23,036 bases of DNA from CAKSUT01 sp045542335 (GCA_045542335.1 JAZQKV010000097.1:1-23036), one strand, 5' to 3'. Counted from the first letter of the stretch, positions 7,340-15,067 are shown. Numbers and translations are program-made. The notes: generated by a model from the sequence alone, not told the origin.

Positions 7340-8110
7340 ATGAAAAACTTTATTTTAACAGTTATCTGCATTTCTCTTGCGGTGCTTATCGGTGCTGCGG
7401 CAGTTGTTTACGGCTGCGGTTACAGATACATCAATATTGAAGAAACGGGATTGCGCTATTTTGGGACCGTTGACAAGGATGCACAGCCTCTTAAGGGTAC
7501 AATTTATTACTCTGACGGTTCAAAGGGTGCGCTTGATGCCGACAACTCCACAATCACTTACAGCAACGGCGACATTTATTATGGTGACATAGCAGGACTT
7601 GCAAGAAGCGGTGTGGGTAAATATACATATGCCGCAACAGGCGACATCTATTTCGGCAACTTTGTTGATGATAAACCTTCCGGTCTTGGTGAGTACACAT
7701 TCTCAAACGGCGACGTTTATGAGGGAGAGTTTCTTCTTGGAAAGCGTCACGGAGAGGGTGTTTACAAGTATTGCGACGGTGCAGAATATAACGGCGAATA
7801 TCAGAACGGTCTTCGTCACGGCAGAGGCGTGTTTACATGGTCCGACGGAACTGTTTACAACGGAGATTTCGTCAATGACCTCAAAGAGGGTTACGGCATT
7901 ATAACTTACAGCAACGGCGACGTTTACACAGGAAACTTTGTAAAAGATAAGCGTGAGGGCAACGGCACTTACGAATGGAAAGCAACAAACGTAAGATATG
8001 AGGGTGATTTCACCAATAACGAAATTACCGGTCAAGGAAGACTTGTCTTTGCCTCAGGAAAAGTTTATCAGGGCGAGTTTGAAAACGGAAAGCCTCTTAA
8101 TGTCAATTAA
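7340..8110 (+). CDS. Membrane-anchored MORN-repeat protein
   Basis: MORN repeats are short beta-hairpin units (YxGxFxxGxxxGxGxY) known for lipid contact or scaffolding; bacterial functions are mostly undefined. The 256-residue product has a hydrophobic N-terminal segment (about 4-24) that is a signal anchor or signal peptide with a nearby cysteine (Cys26). After a linker and one degenerate unit (39-63), seven clear MORN units run from about residue 80 to 235, for example YEGEFLLGKRHGEGVYKY and YNGEYQNGLRHGRGVFTW, and a partial eighth ends at the C-terminus. The start follows AAGGGAGAT. It is 48 bases after the unknown membrane gene and is followed by a hairpin. The repeat domain is expected outside the membrane if the N-terminus is a signal, which is inference. 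Confidence 0.88.
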   Translation: MKNFILTVICISLAVLIGAAAVVYGCGYRYINIEETGLRYFGTVDKDAQPLKGTIYYSDGSKGALDADNSTITYSNGDIYYGDIAGLARSGVGKYTYAATGDIYFGNFVDDKPSGLGEYTFSNGDVYEGEFLLGKRHGEGVYKYCDGAEYNGEYQNGLRHGRGVFTWSDGTVYNGDFVNDLKEGYGIITYSNGDVYTGNFVKDKREGNGTYEWKATNVRYEGDFTNNEITGQGRLVFASGKVYQGEFENGKPLNVN

Positions 8111-8118
8111 CTAATAAA

Positions 8119-8150
8119 TATGCCGCCGTGTGAGCTTACAGGGCGGCATA
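8119..8150 (+). terminator. Hairpin after the MORN gene, probable terminator
   Basis: TATGCCGCC (8119-8127) pairs perfectly with GGCGGCATA (8142-8150); within the loop TGT/ACA can pair too after one mismatch. The trailing bases are AT-rich (ATTTATG) but lack a full T-run. It lies nine bases past the stop codon and before the ribosome binding site of the next gene. Confidence 0.55.
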
Positions 8151-8177
8151 ATTTATGAAAAAGGAGTTTAAAACAAG

Positions 8178-9002
8178 ATGTCAAACTGTTTTAACGGTGA
8201 TAACGAATCTTGCATCCTCGGCGGAATTATTTCTGTAAATGCGGCAATATATTCGGGAAAACGGAAAATTGAACGGGTTTTTGTTGACTTGGATAAATAT
8301 AAAAAGCGTGACCGAAAAATAACATCATTTATTTCAAACCTTAAAAGAAACGGTATTCCGTATGAGCTTTGCGAAAGGGAGCTTATCGATAGCTTTGTCA
8401 GAGAACACGATGAAAACGGCGGTAACTCTCACGGTGGTGTTGTTGCTGTTGTCGGTAAAAGGCAATTTGACAATGTATATTCTCTGCTTGACAAATGCGC
8501 AGAAGAAAATGGATATATTGTTTTTCTTGACGGTGTAGAAGACCCATTCAATTTCGGTTATTCGCTGAGATGTCTGTATGCCTTTGGAGCAAGCGGCGTG
8601 GTTGTTCCCGAAAGGAATTGGGCGTCTGCCGCAGGCGTCTGCGCAAGAGCGTCCGCAGGTGCAAGTGAGCTTATCTCAATAGCATGCGCTCCCGATTTGT
8701 CAACTCCTCAGAATAGGCTTGAGTTTCTTTCAGAAATCAAAAAAAGAGGATATACAGTTGCTTGTGCGGCTGTTTCTTCAACATCTGTTGCTGTTGATAA
8801 ATACAATTACAAAGCGCCCCTTATTCTCTTTATAGGCGGCGAAAAGAGAGGGATTTCACCCGAATTTGCTGAAAATGCCGATGTTCTTCTGCATATTCCA
8901 TATGCCAACAAAAATGTGCGCTATTCCCTCCCCACAGCAGAAGCAGCAAGCATTTTCGGAATGCAGATTTCTTTGAATTTAGGAAGCAGAAACGACTCCT
9001 GA
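8178..9002 (+). CDS. SpoU/TrmH-family RNA 2'-O-methyltransferase
   Basis: SAM-dependent enzyme of the SPOUT fold, expected to methylate a ribose 2'-OH in rRNA or tRNA; the target cannot be told. The 274-residue product has a poorly conserved N-terminal part with HGGVVAVV (85-92), matching the HQG substrate-domain end of RlmB-like proteins. The methyltransferase domain begins LDGVEDPFNFGYSLRCLYAFG (117-137; motif 1, catalytic Arg131), then LFIGGEKRGIS (217-227; motif 2) and YSLPTAEAASIFGMQI (249-264; motif 3). Motif 3 is usually SLNVSxA; the Asn is replaced by Pro and the Ser is missing here, though motifs 1 and 2 look intact. AAGGAG lies 11 bases before the ATG. The next gene, ansA, starts 54 bases on. 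Confidence 0.87.
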   Translation: MSNCFNGDNESCILGGIISVNAAIYSGKRKIERVFVDLDKYKKRDRKITSFISNLKRNGIPYELCERELIDSFVREHDENGGNSHGGVVAVVGKRQFDNVYSLLDKCAEENGYIVFLDGVEDPFNFGYSLRCLYAFGASGVVVPERNWASAAGVCARASAGASELISIACAPDLSTPQNRLEFLSEIKKRGYTVACAAVSSTSVAVDKYNYKAPLILFIGGEKRGISPEFAENADVLLHIPYANKNVRYSLPTAEAASIFGMQISLNLGSRNDS

Positions 9003-9056
9003 CAAGTTTTTAGTTAAGTTTTGAACGCAAATCTACCAGGAATTGCAGGTATAAAA

Positions 9057-10034
9057 ATGAAGAAAATACTTTTGATTGCAACCGGCGGAACAATTGCCTC
9101 CGCAAAAACCGAAAACGGCCTTGCGCCGGAGCTTACACCGGATGAGCTTCTTTCATATGTCCCGGATGTAAAAAGCCTGTGCGCCATTGACACAATTCAG
9201 CCGATAAGCATTGACAGCACAAATGTACAACCCCATCATTGGCTTATGCTTGCCGATATAATAAAGAAAAGCTATGAAAAATACGATGGATTTGTAATCT
9301 GCCACGGCACGGACACCCTTGCTTATACCGCATCAGCAATTTCATATCTTGTGCAGAACACCTCAAAGCCAATTGTTCTCACCGGCGCACAACGCCCCAT
9401 AAACGAAGACACAACCGATGCCAAAACCAACCTCACCGACAGTATCCGTTTTGCTTGTATGGGTAAAAGTGGCGTCGTCATTGTTTTTGGTGGCAGAGTT
9501 ATCGCCGGAACCCGTGCGAAAAAGAGCAGAACAAAGAGCTACAATGCTTTTACAAGCATAAATTTCCCAGATATTGCCGCTATTCATGACAATCGTGTTG
9601 TAAGATATATTCCTTTTGAGCAAAGCGGCAAGCCTGTGTTTTATGATAAACTCAACAGCAATGTATTTCTCCTCAAGCTAACTCCCGGAATGAGTCCTAA
9701 AGCTTTTGCGGCAGCGGCTACTTTTTGTGATGCCTGCATAATCGAAAGCTATGGTGTCGGAGGAATTCCTGATATTTATCTTGATGAGCTTGACAAACTC
9801 ATCTGCGCAGGTAAAACCGTTATAATGGCAACACAAGTTACTCAGGAAGGAAGCGACATTGCTGTTTATCAGGTTGGAAGCAGAATAAAAAAGAGATATA
9901 ATCTCCTTGAAACTTATGACATGACCGCCGAATCAACCGTCACAAAGCTTATGTGGGTATTAGGGCAGACAAATGACCCCGAGGAAATACGCCGACTGTT
10001 TTGCAAAACAATAAACTATGATCTTCTCTATTGA
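9057..10034 (+). CDS. ansA: Type I (cytoplasmic) L-asparaginase
   Basis: Hydrolyses L-asparagine to aspartate and ammonia. The 325-residue product starts MKKILLIATGGTIAS with the nucleophilic threonine (Thr12) in TGGTIAS, followed by SIDSTN (51-56), HGTDTLAYTA (83-92, with the Thr85-Asp86 pair), TGAQRP (109-114) and the DAKTNL lysine segment, the full asparaginase active-site set. No signal peptide is present, fitting the cytoplasmic type I. I placed the start at ATG 9057 because the protein then begins directly at the first beta strand; a TTG at 9021 would add 12 residues. The ribosome binding site is weak (AGGAATTGCAGGT). Its stop codon overlaps the end of dapA on the other strand by seven bases. 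Confidence 0.93.
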   Translation: MKKILLIATGGTIASAKTENGLAPELTPDELLSYVPDVKSLCAIDTIQPISIDSTNVQPHHWLMLADIIKKSYEKYDGFVICHGTDTLAYTASAISYLVQNTSKPIVLTGAQRPINEDTTDAKTNLTDSIRFACMGKSGVVIVFGGRVIAGTRAKKSRTKSYNAFTSINFPDIAAIHDNRVVRYIPFEQSGKPVFYDKLNSNVFLLKLTPGMSPKAFAAAATFCDACIIESYGVGGIPDIYLDELDKLICAGKTVIMATQVTQEGSDIAVYQVGSRIKKRYNLLETYDMTAESTVTKLMWVLGQTNDPEEIRRLFCKTINYDLLY

Positions 10035-10921
10035 TTAGAATATTTCAAATCCGGAAAAAAGGCTTTCATTCGATGTTCGAGTAAAAGCCTTGATTTTTCG
10101 GTAATGGGCGAAAGCGGAAGTCGCAAACTGTTCTCGCAAAAACCAAGTAAACTCATTGCATATTTCACAGGAATGGGATTAACTTCACAGAAAAGAGCTT
10201 CTGTCAAAGGACAAAGCTCTTTTTGTATTTCTGCGGCTTTTTGTGTATCACCATCAAAATAAGCCTGGCACATATCATGTGTCAATCGGGGTAAAATATT
10301 TGAAACAACTGATATAACGCCCTGAGCCCCGATAGAAAGCATTGGAACCGTGTCGTCGTCGTTACCGGAATATAGCTTCACATCTGGGCAAAGATGCATC
10401 GTTTTTACGCATGAAGCAAGATTTCCGTTTGCCTCTTTGATTCCCTCAATTCTTTCAATTGAAGTTAGCCTTTTATAAAGCTCAGGAGATATGTTAACGC
10501 CGGTTCTTGACGGAACATTATACACAATTATGGGTATGTCAACAGCTTCTGAAACCGCCTTATAATGCTGTACAAGTCCCTCATTAGATGCCTTGTTGTA
10601 ATAAGGTGTCACAACAAGAAGACCGTCTGCCCCAGCCTGACATGCTTCGGCAGAAAGAGAAACTGTTCTCACCGTGTTGTTGCTTCCTGTTCCTGCAATT
10701 ACAGGAACTCTTTTATCCGCAACCTCAACACAAAACCTTATCAGTTCCTTTCGTTCTTCAAACGAGAGCGTTGCGGATTCACCTGTTGTTCCGCAAACAA
10801 CAAGAGCATCTGCCTTTTGTTCAATTTGATATTCAATTATATCGGCAAATGACGCAAAATCAATTTCTCCATCGCAAAATGGCGTTATAAGGGCAGTTGC
10901 ACAACCTTTAAAAAGCTTCAT
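10028..10921 (-). CDS. dapA: 4-hydroxy-tetrahydrodipicolinate synthase
   Basis: Condenses pyruvate with aspartate semialdehyde, the first committed step to diaminopimelate and lysine, and to dipicolinate in spore formers. The 297-residue product is standard length. Active-site features are GTTGES (44-49, Thr45/Thr46), TPYYNK (105-110), YNVPSRTG (134-141, Tyr134 and Arg139) and GIKEANGN (160-167) with the Schiff-base lysine Lys162. The start ATG at 10921 follows GAAAGGAAG. It is a single-gene unit: its 3' end overlaps ansA tail-to-tail by seven bases, and upstream is a 288-base divergent spacer shared with prmA, holding a promoter and an inverted repeat. Other dap/lysine genes are not in view. 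Some family members (NanA, aldolases) share the fold, but the motif set fits DapA. Confidence 0.93.
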   Translation of the reverse strand: MKLFKGCATALITPFCDGEIDFASFADIIEYQIEQKADALVVCGTTGESATLSFEERKELIRFCVEVADKRVPVIAGTGSNNTVRTVSLSAEACQAGADGLLVVTPYYNKASNEGLVQHYKAVSEAVDIPIIVYNVPSRTGVNISPELYKRLTSIERIEGIKEANGNLASCVKTMHLCPDVKLYSGNDDDTVPMLSIGAQGVISVVSNILPRLTHDMCQAYFDGDTQKAAEIQKELCPLTEALFCEVNPIPVKYAMSLLGFCENSLRLPLSPITEKSRLLLEHRMKAFFPDLKYSNQ

Positions 10922-10955
10922 AAAATCTTCCTTTCATTCTTTGTTCTGACGTTTT

Positions 10956-10984
10956 ATTATATTCTGACGAATGTTTTTTGACAC
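10956..10984 (-). promoter_or_regulatory. Sigma-A promoter of dapA
   Basis: On the minus strand -35 GTGTCA (10979-10984, four of six consensus bases) lies 17 bases from a perfect -10 TATAAT (10956-10961). Transcription would start near 10950, about 28 bases before the dapA ATG. The spacing is ideal; the weak -35 suggests that expression can be modulated. No lysine riboswitch fits in so short a leader. Confidence 0.7.
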
Positions 10985-10996
10985 CCCGATTCGTCA
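10965..10996. promoter_or_regulatory. Inverted repeat covering the dapA promoter, operator-like
   Basis: TGACGAAT (10965-10972) and ATTCGTCA (10989-10996) are perfect eight-base complements separated by 16 bases. The left arm falls in the -10/-35 spacer and the right arm just upstream of the -35, so a dimer bound here would bracket the -35 element. Arm centres are 24 bases apart, about two helical turns, placing both on nearly one DNA face. That this is a repressor or activator site is inference. Confidence 0.5.
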
Positions 10997-11119
10997 ATTT
11001 GTACCGAAAAACGCTCAAAAATGCCCCCAAAAAGTCAAAAATTTTGGTGGTGTTATGCTATCTGCACAAAAAAATGAAAAAAAATCATGAACAATCAATA
11101 AAAAAGCACTTCTACCCCC

Positions 11120-11148
11120 TTGACAATTTGCATAAAAAAAGGTAAAAT
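11120..11148 (+). promoter_or_regulatory. Sigma-A promoter of prmA
   Basis: Perfect -35 TTGACA (11120-11125), 17-base spacer, -10 TAAAAT (11143-11148). The -10 context GGTAAAATGT is identical to that of the str operon promoter at 1870-1898. The start near 11155 gives a leader of about 55 bases, which contains a six-base hairpin (ATTCGA 11163-11168 with TCGAAT 11178-11183). The remainder of the 10922-11209 spacer is AT-rich and holds no gene. Confidence 0.85.
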
Positions 11149-11209
11149 GTAGAAGACTGATGATTCGATGTAAATTGTCGAATAGTTTCCCGAAAGGATT
11201 TTAAGACTT

Positions 11210-12199
11210 ATGTTTTGGACAGAAGCCGCTGTTTTCACAACAACCGAGGGCATCGACGTCGTTGCAGGAATTCTTCTTCTGAATGACATCAACGGCTATT
11301 CCGTTGAAGACAGCAAAGATTTTATTGATTTCATCGAACGCAAAGAGGTTTATTGGGATTACATTGAAGACGACCTTTTCAAGCTTCGTGAATGTGAAAC
11401 AAAAGTAACTTTCTATCTCCCCGATAACAACCAGGGACGTGAGCGTCTTGCAAGTATAAGAGAATCTCTCGACAGACTCAAAGCCGAAGACAAAGACTGC
11501 GTTTTCGGACGACTTGCAGTTGACATAACAAGAATTGCCGATGAAGATTGGGAAAACAACTGGAAACAGTATTTCAAACCCTTTACGATCGGACAAAAGC
11601 TTGCGATTAAACCCACATGGGAAGAATATGACAACCCCGAAAACAGAATTGTCATTGAACTTGACCCCTCATCTTCCTTCGGAACAGGCTCTCATATGAC
11701 AACAAGGCTTTGTCTTGAAGCCATTGAAAAGTGCGTTGATGACAAAACCGCTAATCTCCTTGACATGGGGTGCGGAAGCGGAATACTTGGAATCGGTGCA
11801 AATCTCATAAATCCAAAGCTTGACATTACCGCCGTTGACATTGAAGAAAATTCCGTCAGAATCGCAAAAGAGAATGCACAACTCAACAAGCTTACCGATG
11901 ATGTATTCCACGCTCATTGCGGAAATGTCCTCATGGATAAAGAGCTGTATGAGCTTGTGTGTCAGAAAAAATATGATGTTATTGCCGCAAACATCGTGTC
12001 AGATATAATCATCCTCATGGCTCCGATGTTCAAAAAAGTTCTTGCAAAGGAGGGCACGCTTATCTGTTCGGGAATTATCACAGAGAGAACAGATGAAGTC
12101 GAAAGTGCACTTCATAAGGCAGGTTTTGTAACTAAAGAGAAAAACAACAATGACGGTTGGGCGGCAATACTTCTCTCTCATCCTTCAAACGAGGAATAA
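11210..12199 (+). CDS. prmA: Ribosomal protein L11 methyltransferase
   Basis: SAM-dependent enzyme that trimethylates ribosomal protein L11. The 329-residue product has the N-terminal L11-recognition domain (about 1-95) starting MFWTEAAVFTTTEG, the PrmA signature DPSSSFGTGSHMTT (152-165; usually FGTGxHxTT), the SAM-binding DMGCGSGILGIGA (185-197) followed by VDIEENSVRIAKENA, and DVIAANI as the substrate-side motif. The ribosome binding site AAAGGA lies slightly far from the ATG (about 11 bases). It is the first gene behind a strong promoter and is followed after three bases by rsmE, an arrangement common in Firmicutes, often after dnaJ, which is absent here. Confidence 0.95.
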   Translation: MFWTEAAVFTTTEGIDVVAGILLLNDINGYSVEDSKDFIDFIERKEVYWDYIEDDLFKLRECETKVTFYLPDNNQGRERLASIRESLDRLKAEDKDCVFGRLAVDITRIADEDWENNWKQYFKPFTIGQKLAIKPTWEEYDNPENRIVIELDPSSSFGTGSHMTTRLCLEAIEKCVDDKTANLLDMGCGSGILGIGANLINPKLDITAVDIEENSVRIAKENAQLNKLTDDVFHAHCGNVLMDKELYELVCQKKYDVIAANIVSDIIILMAPMFKKVLAKEGTLICSGIITERTDEVESALHKAGFVTKEKNNNDGWAAILLSHPSNEE

Positions 12200-12202
12200 G
12201 TC

Positions 12203-12952
12203 ATGCCGAGATTCTTTATTGAAAAAGGCTCAGACGATTTTATAGAAATCGTCGGTGAAGATGCCAAACACATTTCACGTTCTCTTAGAATGAAGCTTGG
12301 CGAGGAAGTTACAGTATGTGATTTCACAAACACCGAATTTGACTGTGAAATTCATAGTTTCTCAGAATCTTCGGTTTTGTTAAAAGTTATCGACAAACAT
12401 CCCTCCTGTGCAGAGCCCAACATTAAAGTCACAGTTTATCAGGCTCTAACAAAAGGTGATAAGTTTGATACAGTAGTGCAAAAAGCAGTAGAGCTCGGTG
12501 CTTGCGGTGTTACCCCGGTGATTTCCGAAAGGTGTGTTTCGAGACCTGATGAAAAATCACTGACTAAAAAATGTGACAGATGGCAAAAAATTGCCGAAGA
12601 AGCCGCAAAGCAAAGCGGGCGCGCTATTATTCCCACAATTTCCGGCTCCGTTTCTCTTGAGCAAGCAGCAAAAAGCATGAAACAAGACGACTTCTCATTT
12701 TTCTGCTATGAAAAAGAAACAGAAGTGTCTCTGCGTGAAGTTCTTGAGCAAGTCAACGGAGATTTTGGAAAAGATGTTGTAAGCGTTTCTTTCTTAATCG
12801 GAAGCGAAGGCGGAATTTCCGACAAAGAGGCGGAAGTTCTAAAGCAAAACGGTATCCCGTCAGTAAGCCTTGGAAAAAGGATTCTGCGCACTGAAACTGC
12901 CCCCCCTGCTGTTCTTTCTGCCCTCATGTTTTTTACCGGAAACCTTGAATAA
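12203..12952 (+). CDS. rsmE: 16S rRNA (uracil1498-N3)-methyltransferase
   Basis: SPOUT enzyme that makes m3U1498 in 16S rRNA. The 249-residue product, the usual length, has the N-terminal PUA-like part with HISRSLRMKLGEEV (23-36) and the trefoil-knot methyltransferase with KFDTVVQKAVELG (87-99), EAAKQSGR (133-140), LIGSEGGIS (198-206, normally GPEGG) and LGKRILRTETAP (223-234). It starts three bases after prmA, and its GAGGA ribosome binding site lies inside the last codons of prmA, so the two are translationally close. The EGGI/RILRTETA pair is diagnostic of RsmE. Confidence 0.95.
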   Translation: MPRFFIEKGSDDFIEIVGEDAKHISRSLRMKLGEEVTVCDFTNTEFDCEIHSFSESSVLLKVIDKHPSCAEPNIKVTVYQALTKGDKFDTVVQKAVELGACGVTPVISERCVSRPDEKSLTKKCDRWQKIAEEAAKQSGRAIIPTISGSVSLEQAAKSMKQDDFSFFCYEKETEVSLREVLEQVNGDFGKDVVSVSFLIGSEGGISDKEAEVLKQNGIPSVSLGKRILRTETAPPAVLSALMFFTGNLE

Positions 12953-12990
12953 GAAAAATTTATTAAAATAATTAGATTGGAGATTTTGCA

Positions 12991-13767
12991 ATGGCTAAAA
13001 AGTTTAACAAAGCTAAAAAGCAAATCAATGTTGCCGACAAGCACTTGAAAGAAGACATTATCTTTTTTAAGTCTTCGGTGTTGTTCCTGCTTCTTTGTGC
13101 AGCAGTTTTGTTCACACTCAGAGTTGACGGAATGTCTAAGACCTTTTACATGATGACAGCTTCTTTCCTTCCCTATGCATACGGCAATGTTCAGCTCCTG
13201 TTCATTTTCGGAGTGCTCACCGTTGCGGCTGCTGTATATTATGTAGTATGCAGAAAGAATAAGAAAGATGAATCAATGAGTTATTTTTCAAGCACAAATA
13301 TGTTGTGCCTTGCTGCTTTCTGCGAAGCTTATTGTTTCACCTATCACATCGACGGAAGCTCTGTTAAACTTCTTGTTCTGACATTTGTCTGCGGAGTTCT
13401 TTACTATATCAACAAGTTCTATAACAGTGATGTTGTGTGGTATTATCTTTTCAATGTTTTGCTTTGCTATAATCTTTGGTCGTTCTTCGGAACAGCCGCT
13501 TCTTCAAGACCTGCACTCGGTATTGTTTTGAAAGCTTTCGGAGTCATCGGTATTGTTGCTGTTTGTTACTTTGCTTATAAAGCAAAAGCAAAGGCTGAAA
13601 AATCACAGTTTATTGTGTGGCCTTTCGCCATGACAGCCGTTATCTTTGTTGCGCTTGCTGTTCTCTGCGGTATATCCACTATTACAACAACGCTTGCGAT
13701 GGTTGTTATGCTTGTTCAGTTTATTGCAGCCGGTGTTTATTACACAATTAAGCTTTTGAAATACTAA
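12991..13767 (+). CDS. Unknown polytopic membrane protein, about eight helices
   Basis: No family recognised. The 258-residue product has a lysine-rich cytoplasmic N-terminus (1-24, KKFNKAKKQ) and hydrophobic segments at about 27-43, 66-86, 101-118, 126-142, 149-167, 177-196, 207-228 and 232-252. Loops are short and no catalytic or transport signature is visible; several aromatic and cysteine residues lie in the helices. The start follows TTGGAG nine to ten bases upstream. It sits 38 bases after rsmE and 20 before a CdaR-type regulator on the same strand, with no terminator between, so all four genes may form one transcript. A function linked to the regulator is possible but unsupported. Confidence 0.82.
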   Translation: MAKKFNKAKKQINVADKHLKEDIIFFKSSVLFLLLCAAVLFTLRVDGMSKTFYMMTASFLPYAYGNVQLLFIFGVLTVAAAVYYVVCRKNKKDESMSYFSSTNMLCLAAFCEAYCFTYHIDGSSVKLLVLTFVCGVLYYINKFYNSDVVWYYLFNVLLCYNLWSFFGTAASSRPALGIVLKAFGVIGIVAVCYFAYKAKAKAEKSQFIVWPFAMTAVIFVALAVLCGISTITTTLAMVVMLVQFIAAGVYYTIKLLKY

Positions 13768-13787
13768 TTTGAGGGAGGTAATGAAAA

Positions 13788-14873
13788 ATGTCTAATAGAT
13801 TGTTTCAAGGTATTATTCATCAGATGAAAGAGGTCGTTGACAGAATGATCGGCGTCATTGACGAAAACGGCGTTGTTGTTTCCTGTAGCGATCTTGTGAG
13901 AATTGGCGAAGAAATGAAAGAGGTTGCCGAAAACCTCTCCTACACAATGGACACTTATGTTTCCGATGGCTGCACATTCAAGCCTATCGGTTCTCACTCA
14001 AAGCTTGAATACATCATCATGGTTGAAGGCGAAGATTCCGAGGCTCTTGAAATCGCTTCTGTTCTTTCAATTTCTCTTTCACAAATCAAAACTCTTTATG
14101 ATGAAAAGTATGATAAGTCAAGCTTCATCAAGAACATTATTCTCGACAACATTCTCCCCAGCGATATTTATGTAAAGGCAAAGGAACTTCATTTCAATAA
14201 CGAAGCTCACAGAGTTGTTTTCCTCATCCGCTTTGGTGAAAAGACAGACGTTATGCCTTACGATATTCTTCAGGCAATGTTTCCTGAAAAGACAAAGGAC
14301 TACATCATAAGCGTCGGTGAAACAGACATTGTACTTGTAAAAGAAGTTAAGAACTCAAGTGACACCAAGGAGCTTGAAAAGATCGCATCTTCAATTGTTG
14401 ACACAATCAATTCCGATTTCTTTATAAGAGTGACCGTAGGTATCGGTTCTGTTGCCGAGAACATAAGAGATCTTGCACGTTCTTTCAAGGAAGCACAGGT
14501 TGCTATTGAAGTCGGCAAGGTATTTGACACCGAGAAGAACATAATAAACTATGAAAACCTTGGTATCGGAAGACTTATTTATCAGCTTCCCACAACACTT
14601 TGCGAAATGTTCCTTCAGGAAGTGTTCAAGAAAGGTTCCCTTGAAAGCCTTGACAGAGAAACACTTATGACTATTCAGGCATTCTTCGAAAACAACCTCA
14701 ACGTTTCCGAAACTTCAAGAAAGCTTTTTGTACACAGAAACACTCTCGTTTACAGACTTGAGAAAATCAGAAAGCTCACAGGTCTTGATTTGCGCGAGTT
14801 TGAACACGCAATCACATTCAAGGTTGCGCTTATGGTTAAGAAGTACCTTACATCCAAACCTGTTAAGTATTGA
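13788..14873 (+). CDS. CdaR/PucR-family transcriptional regulator
   Basis: DNA-binding regulator of the CdaR-like group, whose known members respond to sugar diacids, purine products or amino acids. The 361-residue product has an N-terminal sensor-like part with VVDRMIGVIDENGVVVSCSD (16-35), resembling the sugar-diacid recognition domain, a degenerate GGDEF-like middle (about 130-265, including RVTVGIGSVAENIRDLARSF) and a C-terminal PucR helix-turn-helix (about 300-356, NLNVSETSRKLFVHRNTLVYRLEKI). GGGAGG lies nine bases before the ATG; another ATG closer to it is out of frame and hits a stop after four codons. It follows the unknown membrane gene by 20 bases and ends at a strong terminator. 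No diacid or purine genes are nearby, so the ligand is unknown. Confidence 0.88.
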   Translation: MSNRLFQGIIHQMKEVVDRMIGVIDENGVVVSCSDLVRIGEEMKEVAENLSYTMDTYVSDGCTFKPIGSHSKLEYIIMVEGEDSEALEIASVLSISLSQIKTLYDEKYDKSSFIKNIILDNILPSDIYVKAKELHFNNEAHRVVFLIRFGEKTDVMPYDILQAMFPEKTKDYIISVGETDIVLVKEVKNSSDTKELEKIASSIVDTINSDFFIRVTVGIGSVAENIRDLARSFKEAQVAIEVGKVFDTEKNIINYENLGIGRLIYQLPTTLCEMFLQEVFKKGSLESLDRETLMTIQAFFENNLNVSETSRKLFVHRNTLVYRLEKIRKLTGLDLREFEHAITFKVALMVKKYLTSKPVKY

Positions 14874-14880
14874 TAAAATT

Positions 14881-14916
14881 ACACCCTGCATTCGCACACG
14901 GTTGCAGGGTGTTTTT
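14881..14916 (+). terminator. Intrinsic terminator after the CdaR-type regulator
   Basis: Perfect ten-base stem ACACCCTGCA (14881-14890) with TGCAGGGTGT (14903-14912), 12-base loop, followed by TTTTT (14912-14916). It lies seven bases past the stop codon and ends the prmA-rsmE-membrane protein-regulator transcript. Confidence 0.92.
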
Positions 14917-15067
14917 GCGCTTGTCAGAATAAGATTTTCTGCCGCAAGCGGAGCAATATATATTAAGATAATGTGTAGATTTTCTTAATTCATAAGCTTT
15001 TATTGCATCTTTCGTTTTTCCTTCACTATTATTTACAAAATTTAAGACCGCAATTCATACAAACAAG
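14917..15067. other. AT-rich spacer without a gene
   Basis: Between the terminator and the ftsE promoter I see no supported coding frame, RNA gene or repeat. The sequence is AT-rich with short T-runs. Confidence 0.6.

Noticed and set aside
7577..8050. MORN units as a DNA tandem repeat (VNTR)
   Set aside because: The repeats are conserved at protein level but diverged at DNA level, so this is an ordinary repeat-domain gene rather than a recent tandem array.
10922..11209. Lysine riboswitch upstream of dapA
   Set aside because: The predicted leader is only about 28 bases and the 288-base spacer lacks the long conserved lysine aptamer elements and a terminator helix.
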